Assembly: GCA_036389295.1 (NCBI GenBank)
Contig: DASVQB010000051.1
Location: forward strand, 1 to 64,000
Source of the DNA: AC-37 sp036389295
Lineage (GTDB): Bacteria; Actinomycetota; Thermoleophilia; Solirubrobacterales; Thermoleophilaceae
Length of the DNA: 64,000 bases
Direction: 5' to 3'
The stretch's first letter is position 1; the number at the start of each line of letters is the position of its first letter. The notes beneath the pieces are model-generated. The model ran no database searches. It saw only the letters and a list, made by a program, of their open reading frames with translations, and was not told the DNA's origin. The translations under genes were made by a program, and so were the position numbers. Shown in pieces: positions 35,594-43,881 of the stretch.

Positions 35594-38338
35594 ATGGGCT
35601 TTGCAGGAGAGGACTTAAGGACGAGCCGCTCACCTGACCAGTCGGACCGCGCGCGCACGAGCGACGCGATGGGCGTCGTGTCGCGCCTGCTTTCGGCATC
35701 CGCGCGGGCGGAGCGGCCGGAGGTGCTGGCGCGCGTGCTCGTCCGCGAGGCGCGCGGGTTCTTCGGGGCGCCGGCGGCGCTCGTGTACGAGGTCGACCTT
35801 CGGGGCGGCCGCGTGCGCGTCGTGGCGTCCGACCCGCAGGCGGCCCAGGCCGACTGGTTCCCGCTCGACGAGGCGTCGCCGCTGGCCGAGGCGATCGAGT
35901 CCGGCGGGCCGGCCCGCCTCAGCAGCGCGCAGGCGCGCGAGCTGGCGCTCGCGAGCGGCCTCCAGCCGCGGCCGCAGGCGGCGGTCCTCGCGCCGATGAT
36001 GCCCGAAGGCGGCGCCGACCTCGTCCACGGCCTGCTCGTCGCGGACGACCGGCCGCGCGCGTTCGACGCCGGCGACGTCGAGGCGGCCGCGGCGCTGGCC
36101 GAGGCGGCGCACGCCAGCATGTCCCAGCTCCGGCTGGCCGCCCGCCACGGCACCCAGCGGGCGCGGCAGGCGGCCATCGCCCGGGCGGCCAAGGCCCTCA
36201 ACGAGAGCCTCGACCTCACCCGCGTCCTGCCGCGCATCTGCGAGGAGGCCGCCGACATCCTCGGCTCCGACCGCGTCTGCGTCTTCCGCGGCACCGCCGG
36301 CAACCCGCTCACGCTCGACGCCTCCAGCATCGCCCCGCACGCCGGCGCGTCCGGCCCGGAGCCGGGCGGCGGCATCGCCGCCAAGGCGCTCGACCTCGGC
36401 CGGCCGATCCTCACCAACGACTACGCGCGCGACGCGGCTCCCACCGTGGGCTCGCCGTTCGCGAACGCCCACTCGGCGGTCGCCGTGCCGATGCGCTGGG
36501 ACGGCGAGCTGCGCGGCGTGATGTGGGCCGGGTGGAATCGGAGCCGGACCGTGATGGACGAGGACGCGTCCCTGCTCGAGAGCTTCGCGGAGCTGGCGGC
36601 CGTCGCCTGCCGGAACGCGAGCGTGCACGCCGACCTCGCCGAGGCCGCGCGGACCGACGCGCTGACCGGCTGCATGAACCACGCCGCGCTCCACGAGACG
36701 CTCCGCCGCGAGATGCAGCGCAGCCGCCGCACCGGCCGCTCGCTGACGGTCGTGCTGGTCGACCTCGACGACTTCAAGCAGGTCAACGAGCGCCAGGGCC
36801 ACCTGGCCGGCGACGAGGTGCTGCGGCGGGTCGGCCGCGCCCTGCGCCAGGCGGTCCGCCCGTACGACTTCGTGGCCCGCTACGGCGGCGACGAGTTCGC
36901 GATCGTGTCCGTCGACTCGGACGAGGAGCTCGGGTCGGAGATCGCCCGCCGCGCGATCCACCGCCTGTCCGAGGCGATCGCCGAGCTGGGCGACGAGCGG
37001 GCGCCGACCTACGCGACGGCCGGGGTGGCGGAGTGGAGCGCCGGCCTCTCGCCCAGCGAGCTGGTCCGCGAGGCCGACCGCGCGCTCCTCTACGGCAAGC
37101 AGCAGGGCATCCGCGGCACCGCCGTGCCCGCCTCGGGAGTGCCCGAGGACTTCACGCTCGGCCGCCCGATGGAGGCCGGCGAGCGCGCCGAGGAGCCGCC
37201 CCCCGCGCCGCCGCCCGGCTCCCGCGCCCTCGACGGCGAGCCGCTCCGGCGCCGCAACCGCCAGCTCACCCTCGCCAACGCGCTCGGCGCCAGGCTGTCG
37301 GAGATGACGGGGGTGGGGGACATCCTCGACGCCGTCGTCGACGAGCTCCACCAGGCGTTCGGCTACTTCGGGTGCGCGGTCTTCCGGCCCTCGGAGGACG
37401 GCGAGACGATCGAGGTGGTCGCCGGCCGCGGCGCGCCGTACCGCGGCAGGGACCGCGACCGCCCCCGCCAGCCGGCGAGCGCCGGCGTGATCGGGCGCTG
37501 CCTGCGCGAGCGGCGCAGCGTGGTGGTCAACGACGTCGCGCGCGACCCCGACTACTTCGCGACGCCCGCCACCGAGGCGGTCCGGTCCGAGCTCGTCGCG
37601 CCGATCTGGGTCGGCTCGGAGCTGTGGGGGGCGCTCGACGTGAAGGAGGGCTCGGAGGACGCCTTCGACGAGTCCGACGCGCGCCTGCTCGAGACGGTGA
37701 GCGACCAGCTCGGCGCGGCGCTCCGCTCGGCGATCCTCTACGAGCAGCTCGAGCGCGCCTACCTCGGCACCGCCGAGGCGCTTGCCGCCGCCCTCGAGGC
37801 GAAGGACGCCCACACCGCCAACCACGCGCGGTCGATGGTGCAGAACGCCGAGGCGGTCGGCCGGGCGATCGGGCTCCAGGGCCACGAGCTCCGTGACGTC
37901 CGCTACGGCGCGGCGTTCCACGACATCGGCAAGATCGCGGTCCCGGAGTCGATCCTCAACAAGCCCGGCCCGCTCACCGACGAGGAGCGCACGGAGGTGG
38001 AGCGGCACGTGCTGGTCGGCGAGCAGATCCTCGCGCCCGTCGACTTCCTCGCGAACGTGCGGCCGATCGTCCGCCACGGCCACGAGCGCTGGGACGGGAA
38101 GGGCTATCCCGACCGCCTCGCCGGCGACGGGATACCGCTCGGCTCGCGGATCGTGCTGGCCTGCGACGCGCTCGACGCGATGACGAGCGACCGCCCCTAC
38201 CGCGTGGCGATGCCGACCGACGCGGCGCGCGCGGAGCTGCGCCTGAACGCCGGCAGCCAGTTCGACCCGCACGTGATCGAGGCGCTCCTCGACGTGATGG
38301 ACCGGCCGGGCGCGCGCGCGTTCGAGCGGCGGGCGTAG
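35594..38338 (+). CDS. GAF-GGDEF-GAF-HD-GYP cyclic-di-GMP signalling protein
   Basis: ~914-aa cytosolic protein with two GAF-type sensor regions (one or two N-terminal at ~30-350, one at ~560-710), a GGDEF diguanylate cyclase with intact YGGDEF near residue 431 and an RPYD inhibitory I-site five residues before it, and a C-terminal HD-GYP phosphodiesterase (HDIGK near 776; DGKGYP). All catalytic motifs for both making and breaking c-di-GMP are intact, so it is potentially bifunctional and switched by GAF ligands. ATG at 35594 is preferred over 35669 or the upstream 35435; the exact start is uncertain. No TM segment. Confidence 0.9.
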   Translation: MGFAGEDLRTSRSPDQSDRARTSDAMGVVSRLLSASARAERPEVLARVLVREARGFFGAPAALVYEVDLRGGRVRVVASDPQAAQADWFPLDEASPLAEAIESGGPARLSSAQARELALASGLQPRPQAAVLAPMMPEGGADLVHGLLVADDRPRAFDAGDVEAAAALAEAAHASMSQLRLAARHGTQRARQAAIARAAKALNESLDLTRVLPRICEEAADILGSDRVCVFRGTAGNPLTLDASSIAPHAGASGPEPGGGIAAKALDLGRPILTNDYARDAAPTVGSPFANAHSAVAVPMRWDGELRGVMWAGWNRSRTVMDEDASLLESFAELAAVACRNASVHADLAEAARTDALTGCMNHAALHETLRREMQRSRRTGRSLTVVLVDLDDFKQVNERQGHLAGDEVLRRVGRALRQAVRPYDFVARYGGDEFAIVSVDSDEELGSEIARRAIHRLSEAIAELGDERAPTYATAGVAEWSAGLSPSELVREADRALLYGKQQGIRGTAVPASGVPEDFTLGRPMEAGERAEEPPPAPPPGSRALDGEPLRRRNRQLTLANALGARLSEMTGVGDILDAVVDELHQAFGYFGCAVFRPSEDGETIEVVAGRGAPYRGRDRDRPRQPASAGVIGRCLRERRSVVVNDVARDPDYFATPATEAVRSELVAPIWVGSELWGALDVKEGSEDAFDESDARLLETVSDQLGAALRSAILYEQLERAYLGTAEALAAALEAKDAHTANHARSMVQNAEAVGRAIGLQGHELRDVRYGAAFHDIGKIAVPESILNKPGPLTDEERTEVERHVLVGEQILAPVDFLANVRPIVRHGHERWDGKGYPDRLAGDGIPLGSRIVLACDALDAMTSDRPYRVAMPTDAARAELRLNAGSQFDPHVIEALLDVMDRPGARAFERRA

Positions 38339-38362
38339 CGGCCCCGCCGGGCGGCGGACCGG

Positions 38363-38368
38363 TAGCAT
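38363..38368 (+). promoter_or_regulatory. Candidate -10 box for leaderless acyl-CoA dehydrogenase gene
   Basis: TAGCAT ends 9 nt before the GTG at 38378; no ribosome site lies between. Confidence 0.3.
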
Positions 38369-38377
38369 CCCGCGCCC

Positions 38378-39514
38378 GTGGACCTCACGCTCTCGCCACA
38401 GGAGGAGGCCTTCCGCGACGAGCTGCGCGCGTGGCTCGAGGAGAACCACCCCGGCGACGAGCCGGAGGGCGACGAGGCCGGCTTCGAGTTCCGCCGCCGC
38501 TGGCAGCGCCAGCTCGCGGACGCCGGCTGGGCCGGGATCTCGTGGCCGAAGGAGTTCGGCGGCCGCGGCGCCACGCTGATCGAGCAGGCGATCTTCAACC
38601 AGGAGATGATCCGCGCGAAGGCGCCGCAGATGGCGAACGTGCTCGGCCTCGTGATGGGCGGCCCGGTGGTGATCGCCCACGGCACCGACGAGCAGAAGTC
38701 GCGCTGGCTCCACCCGATCATGTCGGCCGAGGAGATCTGGTGCCAGGGGTTCTCGGAGCCGGAGTCGGGCTCCGACCTCGCCTCGCTCAAGACGAAGGCC
38801 GTCAAGTCGAACGGCGAGTGGGTGGTCACCGGCCAGAAGGTCTGGACCACGTTCGCGCACGAGGCGAAGTGGTGCATGCTCGTGGCCCGCACCGACACGG
38901 ACGCGCCCAAGCACAAGGGCCTGACCTACTTCATCATGGACATGGAGCAGGACGAGGTCCAGGTGCGGCCGCTGCGCCAGATCACCGGCGAGGCGGAGTT
39001 CAACGAGATCTTCATGGAGGAGGCCCGGATCCCCGACGAGAACGTCGTCGGCGGGGTCGGGAACGGCTGGACCGTCGCCATCACCACGCTCATGCACGAG
39101 CGGACCGGCATCGGCTTCGGGTCGGCGATCCAGGTCCGGGTCGCGCTCGGCGAGCTGATGGAGGAGATCCGCGAGCGCGGCCTCGAGGAGGACCCGATCG
39201 TCCGCCAGCGGGTGGCCGACATCTACATGGCGGCGGAGTCGGTCCGGCTGAACGCTTCGCGCGGCCTGACGCGGATCATGAAGACCGGGATCCCGGGGCC
39301 CGAGGGGTCGCTGCTCAAGTGGCAGTGGTCCGACGCCAACCAGGCCCTCACCGAGCTGGCGATGGACATCCGCGGCCACGAGGCGCCGATCGTGGACGGC
39401 AACTGGAGCTACCGCTTCCTGCGCGCCCGCGCGAACTCGATCGAGGGCGGCACGACCGAGATCCTCAAGAACATCGTGGCCGAGCGCGTGCTCGGGCTGC
39501 CGAAGCTCCGCTGA
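38378..39514 (+). CDS. Acyl-CoA dehydrogenase (alpha-type)
   Basis: 378-aa FAD-dependent dehydrogenase. N-terminal helical domain, FAD-contact motif SEPESGSDLASLKT, QKVWTTFAH, and the C-terminal signature SIEGGTTEILKNIVAERVLG. It introduces the alpha-beta double bond into acyl-CoA. It is followed 22 bp later by a shorter acyl-CoA dehydrogenase homologue, an arrangement seen where the two form a heteromeric enzyme (as for steroid side-chain dehydrogenases in actinobacteria). Confidence 0.92.
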   Translation: MDLTLSPQEEAFRDELRAWLEENHPGDEPEGDEAGFEFRRRWQRQLADAGWAGISWPKEFGGRGATLIEQAIFNQEMIRAKAPQMANVLGLVMGGPVVIAHGTDEQKSRWLHPIMSAEEIWCQGFSEPESGSDLASLKTKAVKSNGEWVVTGQKVWTTFAHEAKWCMLVARTDTDAPKHKGLTYFIMDMEQDEVQVRPLRQITGEAEFNEIFMEEARIPDENVVGGVGNGWTVAITTLMHERTGIGFGSAIQVRVALGELMEEIRERGLEEDPIVRQRVADIYMAAESVRLNASRGLTRIMKTGIPGPEGSLLKWQWSDANQALTELAMDIRGHEAPIVDGNWSYRFLRARANSIEGGTTEILKNIVAERVLGLPKLR

Positions 39515-39536
39515 CGCGCGCGCGAGGAGGGGGACC

Positions 39537-40562
39537 GTGAACTTCGACTACTCCGACGACCAGCAGGCGATCAAGTCGACCGCCCGCGAGTTCCTCGCGA
39601 GCCGGTTCAAGCTGGAGAAGGTTCGCGAGCTGGCGATCGCCGGCGAGTACGACAGCTCGCTCTGGGACCAGATCGCCGAGCTCGGCTGGCCGGGGATCTT
39701 CGTCGACGAGTCGTTCGGCGGCCAGGGCCTCGGGATCGTCGAGCTGGCGATCCTGATGGAGGAGCTCGGCTACGCGTGCGCGCCGGCGCCGTTCCTCTCG
39801 AACGCCGCGGCCGGGCTGCTCGTGGCGCACGCCGGGTCGGACGAGCAGCGCGAGCGGTTCCTGCCCGGCGTCGCGTCCGGCGAGGCGCGCGGCACGGTCG
39901 GGCAGGTCGCGAACGGCGCCGCGCCGCTCGTGCCGGACGCCGACACCTCGTCGTTCGTCGTGCTGCTGGAGAACGGCGGCGGCTCCGCGACGGTGGTCGA
40001 GACGGCCGCGCTCCAGCCCGAGCCGGTCGACACGATCGACTCCACGCGGCGCTTCTTCCGGGTCGAGTCCGCGGGCGCCGGCGAGTCGCTCGAGGGCGAC
40101 GTCGAGGGGGCGGTCCAGCGGATCGAGATCGCCGTGGCCGCCGAGCTCACCGGAGTCGCCCAGCGCGCGATGGAGATGGCGGTCGAGTACGCGAAGGACC
40201 GCAAGCAGTTCGACCGCCCGATCGGCGCCTACCAGGGCGTCGCGCATCGCTGCGCCCGGATGGTGCTCGAGGTCGAGAGCGCGCGGGCCACGACGCTCTA
40301 CGCCGCCTGGGCGGCCGACAACGAGCCCGAGTCGCTGCCGATCGGCGCCTCGATGGCGAAGGCGTTCGCGGCCGACGCCGGCTGGAACGTGACCGCCTCC
40401 TCGCTGCAGGTCCACGGCGGCATCGGCTTCACCTGGGAGCACGACCTCCACTGGCTGCTGAAGCGGGCGCGAACCGACTGCGCGCTGTTCGGCTCGGCGC
40501 GCCAGCACCGCGACCGCGTGGCCGAGCTGGCCGGGCTGTCGCGCTCCGCGGCGGCCGTCTAG
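39537..40562 (+). CDS. Acyl-CoA dehydrogenase (beta-type partner)
   Basis: 341-aa homologue with a shortened and diverged middle domain. It keeps RKQFDRPIGAYQGVAHR and VHGGIGFTWEHDLH, but the FAD-contact and catalytic-base regions are less typical than in its neighbour. Such second subunits contribute to cofactor binding in mixed tetramers. GGAGG(GGGACC) lies just before the GTG. Likely same transcript as the preceding gene. Confidence 0.9.
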   Translation: MNFDYSDDQQAIKSTAREFLASRFKLEKVRELAIAGEYDSSLWDQIAELGWPGIFVDESFGGQGLGIVELAILMEELGYACAPAPFLSNAAAGLLVAHAGSDEQRERFLPGVASGEARGTVGQVANGAAPLVPDADTSSFVVLLENGGGSATVVETAALQPEPVDTIDSTRRFFRVESAGAGESLEGDVEGAVQRIEIAVAAELTGVAQRAMEMAVEYAKDRKQFDRPIGAYQGVAHRCARMVLEVESARATTLYAAWAADNEPESLPIGASMAKAFAADAGWNVTASSLQVHGGIGFTWEHDLHWLLKRARTDCALFGSARQHRDRVAELAGLSRSAAAV

Positions 40563-40581
40563 CCCGCCCATCAACAGATAT

Positions 40582-40595
40582 CCCCCTTTCGGGGG
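40582..40595 (+). terminator. Short C5/G5 hairpin after the acyl-CoA dehydrogenase pair
   Basis: CCCCC (40582-40586), TTTC loop, GGGGG (40591-40595), 19 nt after the stop. There is no U tract. Confidence 0.4.
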
Positions 40596-40662
40596 GGTGG
40601 CGCGCCGCCTGGGTCGCGCCTAGCTTGGCACTCACACCCTCCCACCTCTGGAAAGGGGTCAC

Positions 40663-43041
40663 ATGTCCGCCAAGCTGGCGGCCCTCCTCGTCGGGGCCGC
40701 GATGATGCTGCTCGCACTTCCGTCGATCGCCTCGGCCGCCGTCGACACGATCATCTTCGAGGACCTGTTCGACCTCTACCAGCAGGACCTCAACGGAGCG
40801 AACCGCGAGTTTCAGCTCACGGACTCCGACCAGGACGACTTCGCGCTCGGCCCCGCCGGCGAGAAGGTCGTGTACAGCACCTCCGACCAGCAGATCGCGG
40901 TGTACATGGGCGGCTCCGTCTACACGCTCTTCGCCGGCGACTGGAACACCCGGGACTTCGTGGCGCGGCCGCACTTCGCGCCCGACGACCAATCGGTCAT
41001 CTTCGCGCGGTCGGCCGCCAACGACCCGCGGATCTGGGACCTGTGGTCCGTCAACCTCGACGGCTCGAACCTGCGGCGCGTCCTGAGCTGGAACGGCAAC
41101 CAAGACCATCCCGTGTACTCGCCCAACGGACAGAAGATCGCCTTCACGTCGAACACCGACGTCAACGGCTCGTCGCTCAAGACGCCCTACGTCTTCGTTG
41201 CGAACGCGAACGGCACCGGCGCGGTCAAGATCGTCGCGGGCAGCGAGCCGACCTTCTCGCCCGACGGCACCCGGCTCGCTTACACGAGCGGCGGCAACAT
41301 CTACGCCATCAACGCAAGCGACGGCCGCAGCAAGGTGCAGGTCACCCGCAATGGGCAGTCCGGCGACCCCGACTGGTCTCCTGACGGGACGACGATCGCC
41401 TACCGGAAGGGCGTCCCGCTCAGCGACGGCCGCATCTTCTACGAGATCTGGTTCGTCAACCCCAACGGGACGAGCGACCGTCAGTACGTCGCCGAGCCGC
41501 TGCGGTCGAAGTTCAGCCCCTCGTTCCGCCAGCCCAGCACCACCGTCGGCGTATGGGACTACCTGGCCAGCGTCTTCTACCCGCGGGTGTACTTCGACAC
41601 CTCCGAGCAATGGCGCCCGCTGCAGGTCGCGGAGTTCTTCCGCGAGGGCGGTCACAGCGTCGACGGCTTCCCGATCTCGGACTGGACGGGCCTGCGCACG
41701 TTCCCGAGCTCCAGCTCGACGCTCGACGTGCGCGGTGAGGGCAGCGAGGGGAACTACACCTCGCCCTACTCGTGGTGCACCGACGGCACCGGCCTTCGCG
41801 ATTGCGACACGGGCGGGCTGACGAGCGGCTACTACCACGCGAGCACCCTCTCGCCGGCGAGCTACACGTACCTCGACTACTGGTACTTCTACCGCTACAA
41901 CTACTTCGGCAGCGCGCCGATCGCCAACGACTTCAACCACGAGGCCGATTGGGAGGGCGTGTCGATCGCCCCGTCGCGGGCGGCGGTGAACGCGTTCGAC
42001 TTCGCGTCGTTCAGCCAGCACGGCACCTGGTACAGCTACCTGCGCGAGGCGCTCTCGTGCGACGACGGTGGCCAGGGCTCGTGCGGTCCCAACGCGCGCC
42101 GGGTGCACACCCACCCGGCGAACGGGACGCACGCGAACTACGGGACCACGTGCTCCGAGTGGGTCTACTACGCCTGCGTGCAGTCCGACGGGATCACGCC
42201 CGAGCGCGGCTACGACGGCGCCCGCGAGTGGGGCGGCAACGTCGCCACCCGCTTCCCGGCGAACATCGGCTGGTCGTTCCCCAGCACGGCCAACTGGGTG
42301 GACTGGCCCGGGATGTGGGGCGTCGAGCGCAACGTCGCGAGCCCTGGCGCGGCGGGGACCGGCAACGGCAACCACTACAACGCCCCCTGGAACCCGAAGT
42401 GCGGCCCCTCGGGCTGCGTTCGCGAGGCGGCGGGCGACCGCACGCGGCTGAAGCCGTCGAGGACCACGTCGGTCGGGACGAGCGCGAGGTGGTGCGCCAA
42501 CTGGTTCGGCGGAGACGTGCAGGCCATGGCGTGCACGCCGCGACGGCTCGGGAAGGCGATCGACAGCGGGGCCCTGCGCGGCAGCGGCTCGCTGCGGCTG
42601 AGCTCTCCCGACAGGCGCGTCCACGGCGGGGACGCCCCCGGCATCGCTCAGCTCACGGGGCCGGCGCTCGCGCCGGGTCAGCGGATCGAGGTCGCGGGGC
42701 GGACCGAGCAAGGCACCGTCGTGTTTGCCCGGGCGGCGCGTGGCCAGCGGCTCACGATCGGGCGCTTCCGGCTTCCCGCCGGACGCATCCGAGCGACGAT
42801 CGAGGCCGTCGCCGCACCGGACGGCACCGCCCAGCTGCGGCTGCGGCTGGCGAGCGGTCGTCTGGTCGAGCCGCAGGCGGTGTGGACGGCGAGGCGACCG
42901 AAGCCCCGCGCCGGGGGCGGCCCGCGCAAGGTCGTGCCGCCGCGCAGGAGCCAGGGCCGTGCGCCGATGGTGGCGTCCGGACGGGCGCCCCACGGCGCGC
43001 CGGTGCGGCGCCGGGCGAACACCCACCGGCCGCGAGGCTAG
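40663..43041 (+). CDS. Secreted protein with TolB/WD40-like propeller and Vps62-like domain
   Basis: 792-aa exported protein, signal peptide ~1-25 (ALPSIASAA). Residues ~30-290 contain PD40/TolB repeats (FAPDDQSVIFA, YSPNGQKIAFTS, FSPDGTRLAYTS, WSPDGTTIAYR). Residues ~300-600 resemble the Vps62-related domain (SYTYLDYWYFYRYNYF, DFNHEADWEGVSI). The C-terminal ~190 residues are basic and Pro/Arg-rich and may bind wall polymers. GGAAAGGGG precedes the ATG. It lies directly next to the tail-like cluster but has no demonstrated link to it. GC content appears slightly lower than its neighbours. Confidence 0.75.
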   Translation: MSAKLAALLVGAAMMLLALPSIASAAVDTIIFEDLFDLYQQDLNGANREFQLTDSDQDDFALGPAGEKVVYSTSDQQIAVYMGGSVYTLFAGDWNTRDFVARPHFAPDDQSVIFARSAANDPRIWDLWSVNLDGSNLRRVLSWNGNQDHPVYSPNGQKIAFTSNTDVNGSSLKTPYVFVANANGTGAVKIVAGSEPTFSPDGTRLAYTSGGNIYAINASDGRSKVQVTRNGQSGDPDWSPDGTTIAYRKGVPLSDGRIFYEIWFVNPNGTSDRQYVAEPLRSKFSPSFRQPSTTVGVWDYLASVFYPRVYFDTSEQWRPLQVAEFFREGGHSVDGFPISDWTGLRTFPSSSSTLDVRGEGSEGNYTSPYSWCTDGTGLRDCDTGGLTSGYYHASTLSPASYTYLDYWYFYRYNYFGSAPIANDFNHEADWEGVSIAPSRAAVNAFDFASFSQHGTWYSYLREALSCDDGGQGSCGPNARRVHTHPANGTHANYGTTCSEWVYYACVQSDGITPERGYDGAREWGGNVATRFPANIGWSFPSTANWVDWPGMWGVERNVASPGAAGTGNGNHYNAPWNPKCGPSGCVREAAGDRTRLKPSRTTSVGTSARWCANWFGGDVQAMACTPRRLGKAIDSGALRGSGSLRLSSPDRRVHGGDAPGIAQLTGPALAPGQRIEVAGRTEQGTVVFARAARGQRLTIGRFRLPAGRIRATIEAVAAPDGTAQLRLRLASGRLVEPQAVWTARRPKPRAGGGPRKVVPPRRSQGRAPMVASGRAPHGAPVRRRANTHRPRG

Positions 43042-43053
43042 GGGAGCCGAACT

Positions 43054-43088
43054 GCCCACGGCGCTCTGCCAGACTGAGCGCCGTGGGC
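43054..43088 (+). terminator. Perfect 13-bp stem-loop
   Basis: GCCCACGGCGCTC (43054-43066), 9-nt loop, GAGCGCCGTGGGC (43076-43088). It starts 12 nt after the stop of the Vps62-like gene and covers the GTG proposed for the next gene, so it would both terminate and occlude that start. Confidence 0.6.
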
Positions 43089-43451
43089 GAGCGGGCCGCC
43101 GGGAGCGGGCGCTTCTACGCGCTTCGGGCGAACGTCTGGGCTCGGGCGGCGATCGTGCATCCGCTCCTCTGCGTGTCGCCGTGGGTCGTGATCGCGCAGC
43201 TGCTCGCCCGGCGCGACGGCAGCGAGCTCACCGACATCTCGTGGGCACTGCCGGTGGCGGAGCTGTCGGCTCTCGTGAGCTTCGTCTGGACCCTTGCGAC
43301 GACGATCGATCGCCCGCTCTCACGCCGCGCCCGTGTGGGCATGACGCTAGTCGGCATGGCGGGCAGCTTCGCAGCCGCGGTGCTGGGCCTGATCGGCTGG
43401 CTCGACGCCGCCGACGTGGCCTGCCACGGGCGCTACGAGTGCCCGATCTGA
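43083..43451 (+). CDS. Small integral membrane protein
   Basis: 122-aa protein with three predicted membrane helices (residues ~20-40, ~58-76 and ~88-108), and a Cys pair near the C-terminus (DVACHGRYECPI). No family recognised. The GTG at 43083 is the first reasonable start but lies inside the 13-bp hairpin; translation may begin further down. Coding is supported by hydrophobic periodicity. Confidence 0.55.
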   Translation: MGERAAGSGRFYALRANVWARAAIVHPLLCVSPWVVIAQLLARRDGSELTDISWALPVAELSALVSFVWTLATTIDRPLSRRARVGMTLVGMAGSFAAAVLGLIGWLDAADVACHGRYECPI

Positions 43452-43521
43452 GCACCCACGCTCAGCGAGGGCACGGTCAGCCCCCGAGCCGCCCGCCCAC
43501 GAACTGGGTTACGATTGGCGC

Positions 43522-43881
43522 ATGCCGCCTGCGGTGGCCTGCGTCGGAGACGCCAAGGCGATACCGTCGCCCGTGACGGTCGAGAGCGGCTACACCGGTG
43601 TCTGGACCGCCGCTCCACCGGTCGAGGTCCCGCACGACCGGCTGCAGGTCGGCGGCGCGAGCGCGCTCAAGAAGGTCACGTGCCAGTTCACGTTCACGGC
43701 GACGCAACCGCCCTCGCCGAGCTCGCCGATGCCGTACACCATCCCCGTCACCGTGGTCCTGGAGCCGAAGCAGACGAAGCTGACCGTCGAGAGCATCGGG
43801 GTGCTCCTGGCCGGCGACCAGAAGGTGGAGCAGGGGAACACCCTGACGGTCGCCAGCGTCCGGCCGCTGCAGAGCGCCTAG
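43522..43881 (+). CDS. PAAR-like spike-tip protein (putative)
   Basis: 119-aa protein. The N-terminal MPPAVACVGDAKAIPSP pattern and all-beta composition resemble PAAR/PAAR-like tips that cap VgrG or gpV spikes. Typical His residues for metal at the apex are sparse (one His), so this is a PAAR-like rather than canonical PAAR call. It faces the tail-like cluster and ends 4 bp into the 3' end of the 672-aa gene, on the opposite strand. If it is the tip, it is separately transcribed from the rest of the particle. Confidence 0.5.
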   Translation: MPPAVACVGDAKAIPSPVTVESGYTGVWTAAPPVEVPHDRLQVGGASALKKVTCQFTFTATQPPSPSSPMPYTIPVTVVLEPKQTKLTVESIGVLLAGDQKVEQGNTLTVASVRPLQSA

